Positions 1 to 9,844 of a DNA stretch of 64,000 nt are shown piece after piece; within the stretch, counting starts at the first letter, position 1, and each line of letters opens with the position of its first letter. Source of the stretch: Pontibacter ummariensis (GTDB taxonomy: Bacteria > Bacteroidota > Bacteroidia > Cytophagales > Hymenobacteraceae); contig NZ_FZOQ01000007.1 in the NCBI RefSeq assembly GCF_900188175.1, positions 1 through 64,000 of the forward strand, in the 5' to 3' direction. The translations under genes and the position numbers were made by a program. The notes beneath the pieces were generated by a model that saw nothing but the letters and a program-made list of their open reading frames with translations, had not been told where the DNA came from and made no database searches.

Positions 1-85
1 CCACGAGTGATCCCATCGTGCCCAGGATGAGCAATGTGCCGAGTATTACAAAGAGGTAGAAGAAAAACTTTCTTGTGTTGTCCAT
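1..85 (-). CDS. Membrane protein, N-terminal fragment cut by window edge
   Basis: Only the first 28 residues are inside the window. They begin MDNTRKFFFYLFVILG and continue as one hydrophobic segment, so the protein has a membrane helix directly after a short positive N-terminus (inside-positive, signal-anchor-like). The gene reads out of the left edge. It is divergent from the malate:quinone oxidoreductase gene, with about 300 bases between them. The family cannot be named from so short a piece; a small integral membrane protein or an N-terminally anchored protein is all that can be said. Confidence 0.55.
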   Translation of the reverse strand, partial: MDNTRKFFFYLFVILGTLLILGTMGSLV

Positions 86-392
86 GTTGCTAGATTTATT
101 GTATCCGCTGCTATATACAAACAGCAAATACGAGATGTTTCAGCCCCTTGCTTTACAGCAAAAGGAGCATGATAAAACCGAGAAAGCATTACCTTAGCAG
201 CCGTGATGAGGCTTATCTTTGGGCTAAACAGAAGTTTTTTGGGTGCCCCAAGCGCTAGCATAACAGGCTTGCCGGCATGTGCCGGAGGGCCAGGATCACT
301 TTGCCTTAATCGCACATTTACTTGTATTCATTCTACAAAACAAGACATTTAATCTATTTTACACGTAACTTGAGATTACTATAGAATCTGTT
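86..392. other. Divergent intergenic region with a 14-bp palindrome
   Basis: This is the gap between the truncated membrane gene and mqo. No convincing coding sequence is present. A perfect short palindrome, CCGGCATGTGCCGG, lies at 272-285 and could be an operator or a small hairpin; it has no T-run. I see no clear -7/-33 promoter pair before mqo. Confidence 0.35.
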
Positions 393-1904
393 ATGATTAA
401 AAGCGATAAATCTACCATTAAAGACCCTGATGTTATTTTAATAGGTGCCGGCATTATGAGCGCCACCCTTGGAACCTTACTTAAAGAGCTTCAGCCGGAT
501 TTAACAATAGCAGTATTTGAACGTTTGGAAGTAGCCGCCGCCGAGAGCTCCGACGCCTGGAACAATGCCGGTACCGGGCACTCTGCGTTCTGTGAATTGA
601 ACTACACGCCCGAACGCCCCGATGGCTCCATTGACACAAGCAAAGCAATCAAGATTGCCGAGTCTTTTGAGGTGTCGAAACAGTTCTGGGCCTACCTGAT
701 CGCGAAAAACCTCATAAAAATACCCGAGGACTTTATCAGAAGCATTCCGCACATGAGCTTTGTGTGGGGGGATGACAATGTTGATTTCCTGACAAAGCGC
801 TACAAAGCCCTCATGCAGAGCCACCTTTTCCAGGGCATGCAGTACTCGGAAGACTGGGACCAGCTGGAAAGATGGATGCCTCTGATCATGGAAGGGCGTA
901 ACAAATCGGAGAAAGTGGCGGCCACCCGCATGGACATCGGCACCGACGTTAACTTCGGGGAGCTAACCCGCTGCATGTTCGACCACTTACAGAGTATGGA
1001 CGGTGTAACGCTGCACTTTGGCCACGAGGTCCGTAACATGCGCAAAGAGTCGGACGGACGCTGGCGCGTGAAGATAAAAGATCTGGAATCCGGAGAAAAA
1101 CGAAAGATACACGCCAAGTTTGTCTTCATCGGTGCCGGTGGCGGCTCGCTGCCGCTGCTCCTGAAGTCTGGCATACGGGAAGGGAAAGGCTTCGGCGGAT
1201 TCCCGGTAAGCGGGCAGTGGCTCAAGTGCACAAACCCGGAGGTAATCGAGAAGCACCAGGCCAAGGTGTACGGCAAAGCCTCCGTTGGCTCGCCGCCAAT
1301 GTCTGTGCCTCACCTGGACACCCGCATTATTAATGGCAGGAGAGAGCTTCTCTTCGGACCATATGCCGGCTTCTCTACCAAGTTCCTGAAGAAAGGGTCG
1401 TTACTAGACTTGCCGCGCTCTATCAAGCTGAATAACCTGCGCCCAATGCTGGCGGCAGGCATCAAAAATATTCCGCTTACCCGGTACCTCATCAATCAGG
1501 TGAGTCAATCGCAGGAAGACCGCGTGGAGTCCCTAAAGGCCTATGTGCCTAATGCCGACATGAAAGACTGGGAACTGGAAGTGGCCGGGCAACGCGTGCA
1601 GGTAATTAAAAACGACCCCGTTAAAGGAGGCGTGCTGGAATTTGGCACAGAGGTAGTGAGTGCTGCCGATGGCTCCTTAGCGGCGCTTTTAGGAGCCTCG
1701 CCAGGCGCTTCCACTGCTGTCTCTATCATGATCAGCCTGTTAAACCGCTGCTTCAAAGACAAGATGAATACCGCTGCCTGGCAAGAGAAGCTAAAGCAAA
1801 TGATCCCGTCTCACGGCCAGCCGCTTGGCGATAATGCTGAGCTTGTGAACGAAGTGCGAGAATACACGAGCGAGGTGCTCGGGCTAAAAAGCCTGCAGGA
1901 CTAA
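393..1904 (+). CDS. mqo: Malate:quinone oxidoreductase
   Basis: Membrane-associated FAD enzyme that oxidises malate to oxaloacetate and passes electrons to the quinone pool, replacing or backing up soluble malate dehydrogenase in the TCA cycle. The 503 residues match the usual length of about 490-510. The N-terminus has the dinucleotide-binding motif [10 protein letters not shown] (residues 18-27), followed by the family segment with [20 protein letters not shown], and the C-terminal part has [12 protein letters not shown], typical of Mqo. The start ATG at 393 gives a short tail before the FAD motif, as in relatives. It is a single-gene unit, ended by a strong hairpin seven bases after the stop codon. 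The call is by family recognition and is secure; the quinone partner is inferred from the family. Confidence 0.97.
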   Translation: MIKSDKSTIKDPDVILIGAGIMSATLGTLLKELQPDLTIAVFERLEVAAAESSDAWNNAGTGHSAFCELNYTPERPDGSIDTSKAIKIAESFEVSKQFWAYLIAKNLIKIPEDFIRSIPHMSFVWGDDNVDFLTKRYKALMQSHLFQGMQYSEDWDQLERWMPLIMEGRNKSEKVAATRMDIGTDVNFGELTRCMFDHLQSMDGVTLHFGHEVRNMRKESDGRWRVKIKDLESGEKRKIHAKFVFIGAGGGSLPLLLKSGIREGKGFGGFPVSGQWLKCTNPEVIEKHQAKVYGKASVGSPPMSVPHLDTRIINGRRELLFGPYAGFSTKFLKKGSLLDLPRSIKLNNLRPMLAAGIKNIPLTRYLINQVSQSQEDRVESLKAYVPNADMKDWELEVAGQRVQVIKNDPVKGGVLEFGTEVVSAADGSLAALLGASPGASTAVSIMISLLNRCFKDKMNTAAWQEKLKQMIPSHGQPLGDNAELVNEVREYTSEVLGLKSLQD

Positions 1905-1910
1905 GCATAA

Positions 1911-1963
1911 GCCATAAAAGGAAAAGGCCTCCACATAGCATGGAGGCCTTTTCCTTTTATGGC
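1911..1963. terminator. Bidirectional intrinsic terminator, 23-bp perfect stem
   Basis: A perfect inverted repeat has arms at 1911-1933 and 1941-1963 and a 7-base loop. The stem carries a GGCCTCC core flanked by A-rich and T-rich tracts, so it can end transcription from mqo on the plus strand and from the response-regulator operon on the minus strand. Confidence 0.9.
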
Positions 1964-2024
1964 GTCTGGTAGCATCATGTGTAGCTCAAACCTTTGCCAG
2001 GATAAGCTTAGCTTAAAGCTAACC

Positions 2025-2417
2025 TTAGTTTGCTTCGCTCCTTTTCTCGGAAAGAATTACCTGCACGTCCTCATTGCTTATCGGTTTATGAAACAAGCGA
2101 TGCACAAAGGGGTATTCCTTTACCTTTTCGTGGTCTGATATATCGAGCGAAGAAGTAAGGATATAAATCCTGCATTCCGTTAACTGCCCGGCGTATGGCC
2201 TAAGGGCATCCAGAAACTCCCACCCGTTCATATAGGGCATGTTTACGTCAAGGAAAAAAACATCCGGCGGGTTATTACGGATATCACTGGTGATGTGATT
2301 CAAGGCGGCCTCGGCTTCCATAAAACAACAGATGTCCTCCGAGAACCCTTCTACCCTAAGGGTTTGCTCTGTCAGAAACAAACTGATCGGATCGTCATCA
2401 ATAATAAAGGTCTTCAT
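2025..2417 (-). CDS. Single-domain response regulator
   Basis: CheY-like receiver domain with no output domain (130 residues, the whole protein). The acidic pocket is D7-D9, the phospho-acceptor is D57 in FFLDVNMP, the switch threonine is T88 in YILTSS, and the conserved lysine is K111 in FHKP. It lies 17 bases after the PAS histidine kinase on the same strand, so the two very likely form a two-component pair. With no effector domain, it probably signals by protein contact or acts as an intermediate in a phosphorelay; this is inference. The start ATG at 2417 is the only sensible start. Confidence 0.93.
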   Translation of the reverse strand: MKTFIIDDDPISLFLTEQTLRVEGFSEDICCFMEAEAALNHITSDIRNNPPDVFFLDVNMPYMNGWEFLDALRPYAGQLTECRIYILTSSLDISDHEKVKEYPFVHRLFHKPISNEDVQVILSEKRSEAN

Positions 2418-2434
2418 AAAGACTTACACTACTT

Positions 2435-4978
2435 TTACTTTAGGTTAATCACAAACTCTGTCCCTATATTCGGACGGCTACTGACTTCAATGGTTCCGTC
2501 CAAAGCACTTACCTGAGTTTTCACCAAATACAAGCCTATCCCTCTCCCCTCTCTGTCCTTGTGGAACCGCTTGTAGAGCTTAAAAAGATCGTTCCCTACC
2601 TTGTTCATGTCCATGCCGGAGCCATTGTCCGAGAAAGAGATCTCCGTTCCTTTGGTAGGGCAACTAACGCACTTGATGCTCACCCGGAGGGGGCGGTCCT
2701 CTGCCCGGTACTTAATTGCATTTGAAAGGAGGTTGTACAGGATACTGTGCAAGTAAGCTTTTTTCGTCCAGATACTACAGCATTCGGCAACATCCAGGGC
2801 GACTATCCCCTTACATTCCCGGAGCGGATCCTCCAGATAGGCTACTACCTGCTGGCAAACCTCCGAAAGCTTCACCTCTTCTTTGGGCACCGTGTCCTGG
2901 TTGTCCCGGATGGAGAGGATCATGTTCAAGTCCTTAAGTACTGTGTCGAGGCGCTGTGCGGAAGTTTTCAAGCTGCCCAATGATTTCTCAAAGGCTTCCT
3001 CCCCGCTGTTGAGCCTTGTAAGCAAACTCGACAGACCGAGGATGTTGGCAACCGGAGCCCGAAGATTATGGGAAACAATATACGTAAACTGCTGTAGATC
3101 GCGGTTCTGTCCGTAAAGGTCCCTGGCAAGCTTGGCCAGTTCTAGCTCGGATTTCTTTAGGTCTGTTATGTCTGTTTGTGTGGTGATGAATTTGACCAGC
3201 TCTCCTTCTTCGTTAAGAATAGGGCTCACCTTCACAGAAAACCATACTTCGTCTCCGTTCTTTTTATAATTCAGAATCTCGAAGCTGCTATGCTCCCCCT
3301 TTTTCAGCTTTTCTTCTACAGCAGTAAAAACCTTTTGGTCTGTGCCATGCTTGTGCAGCAGCTCCGATGGCCTCCACCCTACTGCCTCTTCAAAGCTATA
3401 CCCTGTCAGCCTTGTAAAGCCTTCATTCACCCACTCTATCCTCCGGTCCTTGTCGGTAATGATAACCCCGTTCGTCGTTTTACTTGCTACCTGCGATAAT
3501 TTCTTCAGCTCCTCCCCTGTTTTTACCCGCTCTGTTACATCAGTAAAGTAAACGGACAGGCCTTCCTCTGAAGGAAAGGCCTTTACCTCTACCCACACAT
3601 CATAGGGGGCATAATAAGCTTCAAAACGAACTGCTTTCCCGGTCTCGATAGCCTCATGGTAGTGCCTGTAGAAGTCTCCTCCAACTTTCGCAGGGAACAG
3701 CTCCCACATGCTCTTTCCGATCACCTCCTGCTTGCTTCTGCGAAAAAGGCGCTCTGCCTCGCTGTTCATGTAGGAGAACCCCCAGCTCTTGTCCAGCATA
3801 AAAAATGCGTCTGTTATGCTCTCAAAGACGGTGTTTAACTTCTTTGCCTGCTGCCTAACCGCCTCATGGGCTTTTTTGATCGCGGTAATATCCTTTAGAA
3901 TAGTATAGACGCCTCTAACCTCCCCATTGATCCACACAGGTACTTTTGTCCCGTCAAACTGTACCAGGCCCTTCCCCTCTATCTCTTGTTCAAAGTCGAA
4001 TTTAACTGTCTTTCCAGCTAAAGCCTCTCCAAACCATTGCTCACACAAGGGCACCACAGAAGCTGGTACCAGGGAGGAAACATGCTGGTAAACCACCTCC
4101 TCCTGCTGCACACCGAAAGTCGCAGCAAACGCTTTATTCACGTCCTCCACATACCCTTCGTTGTTTTCGCGGAGAATGATATCGGGGTTGTTTTCAAACA
4201 GGGACCTGAAGCGCTGCTCACTTTCTTCCAGCCGTAGGTTACTTTGCTTACGCTCCGTAATTTCGCGCGCGCTATACACATATGCCTGTAAGCAGGGATT
4301 ATGCATATGGTTCGTAGCTGCCGCTTCAAGCCAGCGCCACTCTCCGTTCGCTGCCCTGAACCTGAAATCTGATGCCTGCGCACGTTCTTCTTTCTCCAAT
4401 GTATTCCACTGTGCCAGTACCTCGGGGAGGTCGTCCGGATGCATCAGGCCGAAGGCATTTTGCCCGATAAGTTCTGCCGGGTGGTAGCCTAGCAATTTCG
4501 TTACTGCCCCTCCCGTGTATAGGAAACTCCCCTGCTCATCCAGAAGCCCGAACATGTCTGCCCCGTTCTCCACCAGGGCTCTGTAAAACTCATCTTTCTT
4601 CAGCAGTTCCTGTCGGGCCTGAAACAGTTCTGTCACGTTACGGCCTATCCCCAAAACGGTCCGGTCTTCTTCACACCAGGACACAGACCACGCCACACGC
4701 ACAAGATGCCCATCCTTATGGACACAGTTACTTTCAAAGGTAGCGCTCGGCGTTCCCTTGACGACAGCCTGTACTGCTGCATAGGACTTATCGCGGCAGG
4801 AGGGATGCATCAGATCAAAGAGGCATTTACCGGAAAGCTCTTCCTGGGTGTACCCCAGCATGGACAGAAAGGAAGCATTACCCGCCAGAAATTTTCCATC
4901 CTGATCCAGCATGTAGATAATGTCTGGCGATAGCTGAATTGCTTTTTCAGCCAGCCTGCTCCGGTAATCATGAATCAT
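2435..4978 (-). CDS. Soluble multi-PAS sensor histidine kinase
   Basis: Sensor kinase of 847 residues with no membrane helix, so cytosolic. Five PAS-type units run in tandem (about residues 10-120, 125-240, 247-370, 375-490 and 495-620), several ending in the usual PAC sequence such as VTERVKTGEE or ITDLKKSELE. The kinase core follows: the H box has SHNLRAPVANIL with the phospho-histidine near residue 637, then the N box LYNLLSNAIKY, G1 DNGSGMD and G2 GRGIGLYLV. The HNLRAP form of the H box is common in Bacteroidota multi-PAS kinases. It is the first gene of an operon with the single receiver protein 17 bases downstream. The ligand is not evident; PAS repeats may sense redox state, light or small molecules. 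Confidence 0.93.
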   Translation of the reverse strand: MIHDYRSRLAEKAIQLSPDIIYMLDQDGKFLAGNASFLSMLGYTQEELSGKCLFDLMHPSCRDKSYAAVQAVVKGTPSATFESNCVHKDGHLVRVAWSVSWCEEDRTVLGIGRNVTELFQARQELLKKDEFYRALVENGADMFGLLDEQGSFLYTGGAVTKLLGYHPAELIGQNAFGLMHPDDLPEVLAQWNTLEKEERAQASDFRFRAANGEWRWLEAAATNHMHNPCLQAYVYSAREITERKQSNLRLEESEQRFRSLFENNPDIILRENNEGYVEDVNKAFAATFGVQQEEVVYQHVSSLVPASVVPLCEQWFGEALAGKTVKFDFEQEIEGKGLVQFDGTKVPVWINGEVRGVYTILKDITAIKKAHEAVRQQAKKLNTVFESITDAFFMLDKSWGFSYMNSEAERLFRRSKQEVIGKSMWELFPAKVGGDFYRHYHEAIETGKAVRFEAYYAPYDVWVEVKAFPSEEGLSVYFTDVTERVKTGEELKKLSQVASKTTNGVIITDKDRRIEWVNEGFTRLTGYSFEEAVGWRPSELLHKHGTDQKVFTAVEEKLKKGEHSSFEILNYKKNGDEVWFSVKVSPILNEEGELVKFITTQTDITDLKKSELELAKLARDLYGQNRDLQQFTYIVSHNLRAPVANILGLSSLLTRLNSGEEAFEKSLGSLKTSAQRLDTVLKDLNMILSIRDNQDTVPKEEVKLSEVCQQVVAYLEDPLRECKGIVALDVAECCSIWTKKAYLHSILYNLLSNAIKYRAEDRPLRVSIKCVSCPTKGTEISFSDNGSGMDMNKVGNDLFKLYKRFHKDREGRGIGLYLVKTQVSALDGTIEVSSRPNIGTEFVINLK

Positions 4979-5349
4979 CTTATAAACATTAAGCTATTTT
5001 CAATAATATTATTCTAGTAAGAGTTCCTGTGCACGCACACCTCCTGCATTTATAACTTTTTTGCCACAAACATAACATGATCAGCTTTGCCTACTTTTAA
5101 GCTGTTACAAAAAAACCTTTAAATAAACATGCAAGCGCAAAAACAGGCTTCTAAATATAAACAAACAAGCCAACCTTCACTCCATCCAAACTTTCATTTT
5201 TTTCACAAGCCCCGTTTGGCTTCAAACCTTGGGTTTGGGAAATTACCAATACACCCAAAAGGTTATTGTTTTACCTGTTACAGGAGTACACCATACAAAG
5301 TGAAGCAAAAAGAAGATGAGGAATGACCTACACACTGGCTGCTATAGCG
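4979..5349. other. Intergenic region upstream of the PAS kinase
   Basis: The 371 bases separate the kinase start from the end of the Mut7-C gene. They are A/T- and purine-rich. I see no convincing coding sequence, RNA gene or strong hairpin. The kinase promoter must lie here but no clear TAnnTTTG element is recognisable. Confidence 0.4.
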
Positions 5350-6093
5350 CTAAGACTCCCGTGCCATTTTTACGAACGCCTGCATGCGGTCGTAATGAGA
5401 CCCCTTCCAGTAAACGCGCTGACACGAGGGGCATTGGAAGAATTCGTTGAAATAGCGTTTGGTCTTGGGAGGAAGCGCATCAACAACGCTTTCTTTTGAG
5501 ACAGGCACCACCTTTCCGTTACACGCCAGACACCTTTCAAAAGGCTTCATCCCCGGTTTTAGTTGAAAGTGTCTGATTACTTCGGTCAACTGTTCTGCCA
5601 GGTGCTGTGAGCGGAGCCAGTATCCCCATCGGATAACTTTTTGCTTCAGCAGCCCTACGTCTCGGGTCAGCACGACGCGTTCTTCTTCCGCCGCAACCTG
5701 AGCTATAGCCCTGTCCGTGTAGTCGTTCCTGTAGAGCGTATCAAAGCCTAGCATGCGTAGGGCTTTAGCCAACTTCCCTAAGTGGACATCCAGTATAAAC
5801 TTATCCGGTGCAGGATCCAACACCCCGAAAGAGTAACTTTCCGGCCAGGAAACATGCGACCTGGCCGGATAAACTTCTACCCTGTCTCTTTCTAACAAAA
5901 GATAGAAAAAGCTCGCCGGGACATCGTTTACCAGCACCACATCTACCTCGGGGTGCGGCACCCCCATCGCCTCTATGGCATCCTTCACAGCGGGTTGTCC
6001 CTTAAAGCCGTAGGATACCCAGCCATCTTTTCGGGAAGCTGGCAGAAAGTCCTTCAGGCTATCATGGAATCGGAAAAGAGCTTGCTGGTTCAT
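5350..6093 (-). CDS. Mut7-C RNase-domain protein with ubiquitin-like N-terminus
   Basis: Protein of 247 residues in two parts. Residues about 1-85 resemble the ubiquitin-like Mut7-C_ub domain. From about residue 95 the Mut7-C RNase domain begins with FILDVHLGKLAKALRMLGFDT, continues with VVLTRDVGLLK, and ends in a zinc ribbon, CLAC near residue 190 and CPSC about 30 residues later. These acidic residues and the ribbon are the PIN-like nuclease signature of the family. The biological substrate in bacteria is not established. It is monocistronic, on the minus strand, with a terminator separating it from the MpaB gene upstream. Confidence 0.85.
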   Translation of the reverse strand: MNQQALFRFHDSLKDFLPASRKDGWVSYGFKGQPAVKDAIEAMGVPHPEVDVVLVNDVPASFFYLLLERDRVEVYPARSHVSWPESYSFGVLDPAPDKFILDVHLGKLAKALRMLGFDTLYRNDYTDRAIAQVAAEEERVVLTRDVGLLKQKVIRWGYWLRSQHLAEQLTEVIRHFQLKPGMKPFERCLACNGKVVPVSKESVVDALPPKTKRYFNEFFQCPSCQRVYWKGSHYDRMQAFVKMARES

Positions 6094-6120
6094 ACAAAAT
6101 AGTACAGGTTCTAAAACGAG

Positions 6121-6159
6121 GAAGCCTCCAACGGGTTTGGTAAACCGGCCGGAGGCTTC
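6121..6159 (-). terminator. Intrinsic terminator of the MpaB-family gene
   Basis: Arms GAAGCCTCC (6121-6129) and GGAGGCTTC (6151-6159), with a further nested complementarity of CGGGTTT/AAACCGG inside. On the minus strand it lies about 30 bases after the stop codon of the upstream gene and is followed by a short T-rich tract. Confidence 0.75.
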
Positions 6160-6186
6160 TATAAAGATGAAGCTTAAATTACCTTC

Positions 6187-6951
6187 CTAAGAAGGTGCAA
6201 CATCCAGTGATTTGATCTCTGCTTTGTAGTCGCCAGGCAGAATCAGAGACTTCAAGAACCAGTCTGCCTTTACCGCACGGGTGAGTTTGTACAGCTTCAG
6301 TACAGGCGTGAGTAAAGAGACATCCCGGAAACCCAACAGTTCGCTGACCCTCTTCGGAACGACCAGTGTTTGCGCTTCCAGCAACAAGGCATACCGTATG
6401 GCTCCCAGGTGCTTTTTATACTGCCGGAACAAGTCCTTAGAGTAAGCGCTTTTCTCGAGGTTCTCGTTCAGGTGCTCCTGGCGCATCAGGAGCCAGTCAG
6501 CGTAAGTCGTCGGAAGGCCTTTTAAGCCCATGCGGCTCCCTACCCTGTAAAACACCTCGAACACTTCTGCCTTTTCGGGCTCAGTCAGCTTTCTTTCCAG
6601 CACCTCGAAAGAGCGGATAGAATAGTCAATCAGCATAAAGAGCACATCCCGATAGGCCCAGTCCGGTATAGACATGCCCCGTTTCTCCTCCACGGCAGCA
6701 TGGATGGCAGCCATTTTGTCGATGGCCCTGTTTGCCCCCTCCAGCTCAGAAAAGACAATCCGCCGGGCATAAGCCACGGTGGAGAACAGCCTCCCCAGCG
6801 GGTCGGCGGGTAACCTACCGGTAAAATAAAGCCAATCCACAGCTTTATTGACAGCAAACTCGGCAGACGCTCCGGCAAAGATAAACAGGATGGTGTCCCC
6901 GTCCCCCCAGATTCTACGCACTATAGCGCCTTCATTTACAAAATATTTCAT
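6187..6951 (-). CDS. MpaB/latex-clearing-protein family oxygenase (DUF2236)
   Basis: 254-residue member of the DUF2236 family, which includes the rubber oxygenase Lcp and fungal MpaB. The N-terminus, VRRIWGDGDTILFIFAGASA, matches the conserved family opening, and the helical core has YARRIVFSELEGANRAID and the DWLLMRQ region. Lcp-type enzymes bind heme b; I cannot confirm the heme ligand by eye. The substrate is unknown, and the family is often annotated only as a putative oxygenase. It is monocistronic on the minus strand with its own terminator. Confidence 0.75.
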   Translation of the reverse strand: MKYFVNEGAIVRRIWGDGDTILFIFAGASAEFAVNKAVDWLYFTGRLPADPLGRLFSTVAYARRIVFSELEGANRAIDKMAAIHAAVEEKRGMSIPDWAYRDVLFMLIDYSIRSFEVLERKLTEPEKAEVFEVFYRVGSRMGLKGLPTTYADWLLMRQEHLNENLEKSAYSKDLFRQYKKHLGAIRYALLLEAQTLVVPKRVSELLGFRDVSLLTPVLKLYKLTRAVKADWFLKSLILPGDYKAEIKSLDVAPS

Positions 6952-7134
6952 GTTTTGAGAACAAACAGGTAAACAAAAACGTGCAGTTCATTGGCTGAGA
7001 CACATCGAAAAAAACAGCTGCTGAAGGAGTTTTTATCATCTCTCTCCAAAAGGGGCATGAAGACTTACAAGGTATTTCTTAATTTAGGCCCTCTACTTAT
7101 TTAAAGCCGCAAGGCACACCTCAACCCGCACAAA

Positions 7135-8439
7135 ATGCTTTCTTATTTCGAACTGAAGAAAAACGATACCAATCTACAAACGGAGGTAATCGCCGGGATC
7201 TCCTCCTTCTTGGCAACAGCCTACATCATCGTCGTTAACCCGAGTATCCTGAGCCAGGCAGGAATGCCTTTTGCGGCCGTACTGACAGCAACCGTGCTCG
7301 TGTCCTTCTTCAGTAGCCTGATGATGGGGATTTACGCCAAAAACCCCATTTTGGTAGCCCCGGGAATGGGCCTGAACGCTTTCTTTGCTTTTTCTGCCGT
7401 TATCGGCTTAGGCGTTCCCTGGCAAGTGGCTCTCGGGGCTGTCTTCTGGTCGGGCATCTTGTTTCTCCTGCTCTCTGCCTTTAACATCCGGACGCTGATC
7501 ATACGGGCCATCCCGCGCCCCCTGCGCTTTGCCATCGCCTCCGGGATCGGTTTATTTATTACCCTTATTGGCTTTACCAATGCCGGGTTTATTATCCAGA
7601 ACCCGTCCACCATTATGGGGGTCAGCACCCTGAACCCCACACTCATCACTTTTCTGGCTGGCTTGCTGCTTACAGCAGTCCTACTGGTGCGTAACGTGAA
7701 AGGCGCTATTCTCATCGGCATTGTCTTCACTACACTGGCCGCCTACCCACTGGGACGTTGGTGGGGAACAGAAGCTGATCCCCTGATCGTCTGGCAAGGT
7801 GTTTTTGCGGCACCTGACTTTAGCCTGCTTTGGGAGCTGGACCTTGTCAACTCCCTGCAACTGTCCATTTTGCCGGTGATCTTTGCCTTCGTGTTTACCG
7901 ATATGTTCGATAGCCTCTCCACGCTTGTGGGACTGGCAGAAGCTGCCAACCTGCTGGACGAGCAGGGACAGCCCCGCAACGTAAAACAGGCACTTGTGAC
8001 AGACGCAGTCGCCACCACACTGGCTGGTTTGGTGGGCTCCAGCCCCGGCACGGCTTACGTGGAGTCGGCGGTAGGCATAGAGGCCGGCGGCCGTACAGGA
8101 TTAACTGCCGTGGTAGGAGGCCTGCTGTTTCTGCCTTTTCTGTTTTTAGCCCCGCTGCTTTCGGTAGTGCCGGCCATCGCCACCGCTCCGGCCCTGGTGC
8201 TGGTAGGGGCTTTTATGGTTCGCCCTATCGTCAAAATTGATTGGTTGCAGCTGGATGAGGCTATACCGGCGTTTCTGGCCCTAGTACTGATCCCCTTCAC
8301 CCACTCTATCACCCAAGGCATTATCTGGGGCTTCTTGAGCTGGACAGCCTTGAAAATAGCGACCGGTAAAAGAAAAGAACTAAGCCCAGCCCTTTTGGTG
8401 ATTGATGCCTTTTGTGTAGTGGCTTTGGTGCTGGAGTAA
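7135..8439 (+). CDS. NCS2-family purine permease (AzgA/PbuG type)
   Basis: Inner-membrane proton symporter for purine bases such as hypoxanthine, guanine or adenine. The 434 residues are hydrophobic throughout, consistent with 12-14 membrane segments. Family markers are NPSILSQAGMPFAAVLTAT near residue 35, GMGLNAFFAF near residue 78, a middle FVFTDMFDSLSTLVG, and the SSPGTAYVESAVGIEAGGRTG segment near residue 305, all typical of AzgA-like NCS2 proteins rather than the xanthine/uracil branch. It is a single gene on the plus strand. I looked for a purine riboswitch in the 180 bases upstream and saw none. The exact base transported cannot be read from the sequence. Confidence 0.92.
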   Translation: MLSYFELKKNDTNLQTEVIAGISSFLATAYIIVVNPSILSQAGMPFAAVLTATVLVSFFSSLMMGIYAKNPILVAPGMGLNAFFAFSAVIGLGVPWQVALGAVFWSGILFLLLSAFNIRTLIIRAIPRPLRFAIASGIGLFITLIGFTNAGFIIQNPSTIMGVSTLNPTLITFLAGLLLTAVLLVRNVKGAILIGIVFTTLAAYPLGRWWGTEADPLIVWQGVFAAPDFSLLWELDLVNSLQLSILPVIFAFVFTDMFDSLSTLVGLAEAANLLDEQGQPRNVKQALVTDAVATTLAGLVGSSPGTAYVESAVGIEAGGRTGLTAVVGGLLFLPFLFLAPLLSVVPAIATAPALVLVGAFMVRPIVKIDWLQLDEAIPAFLALVLIPFTHSITQGIIWGFLSWTALKIATGKRKELSPALLVIDAFCVVALVLE

Positions 8440-8575
8440 GGTAAACTGGACACAAAACAGCGTTTATCTAGATAGGGTCAGACTCAGATTTGGTTCCTAT
8501 CAGGAATGAAGCTGTTACGCCCTAATCTGTTGTAGCCTCTGTCTATGCTGGCGTAGCTCTCAAACTTGCGAGGGA

Positions 8576-9844
8576 TTAAAACCATTCTGTCAGCAAGTCC
8601 AACTCCTCCGGCCATAACCACAAAATTGCGATACCCCCTATTAGCACCAGGCCTAGCAATAAAGCGATTTTGGCAAACAGACTGCGGCTGCCCAGAAACC
8701 CCGCCAGCACAATTTTAAAAGCGATGTTAGAGAGCGCACCTATCAGAATGACCCGCCAACCGTTATGCAGGTCGATGTTACCGCTTGTCATCAGGCGGGC
8801 AGTGGAGAGGGTAATGGCATCGACGTTGGTGAGGCCAGAGAGTATCCCAACAATATACAGTCCTTCCTCGCCCAGGAAATCCTTCGCAGCTGCACTGGCA
8901 AAAATCACGACGCCATACACCAGGCCAAAAACCAGGGCCACCTTTAGCTGTGCGGGGTTGCCCTGTTCCGGCATTCTTTCGCCGTTATTCCCTTTAAAGA
9001 TGTAAGCCACTCCTGCAATTACCGTCATCAGCAGAAACATGGCAATAAACGGAGGTGCCACGATGCCCAGGATATCCGGTGCTACCACCGTTACCTCCAG
9101 CAGTATACGAACAAAGGCAATGGTAGAGGCAATCAAAATCACCAGGGCCGCCAGCATGGTATTGGCAGAAGCGCTCTTAGTGCGGCGGGCATAGCTCACT
9201 GTAGTGGCTGTGCTGGATATCAAGCCTCCCAGGCTCCCTCCCAGTATGGCACCGGCCTTCCCCCCAAAAGCTTTGTAGGCAAAGTAACCGAGCAGGCTGA
9301 TGCTCACGATCAGCACGACCATGAGCCAGATATTGTGCGGGTTAATGACGTCGTATGGGCCATAGGTTCTGTTTGGCAGTACAGGCAGTATCACCATCGA
9401 GATGACCACCAGTTTCATAATAGCCCGGATGTCCTTCTCCCCGATCCGATCCACAAAGCCGTGCAAGGTACCTTTCATCTGCAGCAGGACAGCCACTGTG
9501 GCGCCGAGGGCTATGGCCACCGTGCTGCTGCCATGCACCAGGTAAGCACCTATGGTAAACATCAGCAGCATGGCTACCTCGGTGGTTAGGCCCACCCGTA
9601 CAACTGTTGTTTTTATGCGCAGGAAGTTACCAATGACCACAATCGCTGTTATGCTAACAAAACCAGCAGCCACAACCCAACCACCATACTCTACGGACAG
9701 AAGAGCTGACAGCGTGCCTAAGAGGGTCACAAGGGGGAAAGTGCGAATGCCCGCCAGCTTTGAGTTCTGGTACTGCCGCTGCAGCCCTACCAGTAAACCT
9801 AACCCTAACGATATTCCTAACACTTCAAAAAGCTCTAACTCCAT
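8576..9844 (-). CDS. MgtC/SapB and DUF4010 membrane protein
   Basis: Integral membrane protein of about 422 residues. The N-terminal third is MgtC/SapB-like, with GLGLLVGLQRQYQNSKLAGIR and FPLVTLLGTL; the rest is the DUF4010 domain, with LGGLISSTATTVSYARRTK and ILSGLTNVDAITLSTARL. Many hydrophobic segments suggest a channel- or transporter-like protein. The function of this combined family is not established. The ATG at 9844 is preferred: two codons upstream there is only a TTG. It stands alone on the minus strand. Confidence 0.85.
   Translation of the reverse strand: MELELFEVLGISLGLGLLVGLQRQYQNSKLAGIRTFPLVTLLGTLSALLSVEYGGWVVAAGFVSITAIVVIGNFLRIKTTVVRVGLTTEVAMLLMFTIGAYLVHGSSTVAIALGATVAVLLQMKGTLHGFVDRIGEKDIRAIMKLVVISMVILPVLPNRTYGPYDVINPHNIWLMVVLIVSISLLGYFAYKAFGGKAGAILGGSLGGLISSTATTVSYARRTKSASANTMLAALVILIASTIAFVRILLEVTVVAPDILGIVAPPFIAMFLLMTVIAGVAYIFKGNNGERMPEQGNPAQLKVALVFGLVYGVVIFASAAAKDFLGEEGLYIVGILSGLTNVDAITLSTARLMTSGNIDLHNGWRVILIGALSNIAFKIVLAGFLGSRSLFAKIALLLGLVLIGGIAILWLWPEELDLLTEWF

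Noticed and set aside
46..315. Minus-strand open frame of 89 codons
   Set aside because: It overlaps the real truncated membrane gene in another frame and has no recognisable protein features.
5129..5326. Plus-strand frame rich in Lys/Gln
   Set aside because: Composition follows the A-rich DNA; no domain, no promoter, no neighbours that fit.
6952..7134. Purine riboswitch before the NCS2 permease
   Set aside because: No conserved purine-aptamer pattern was seen.
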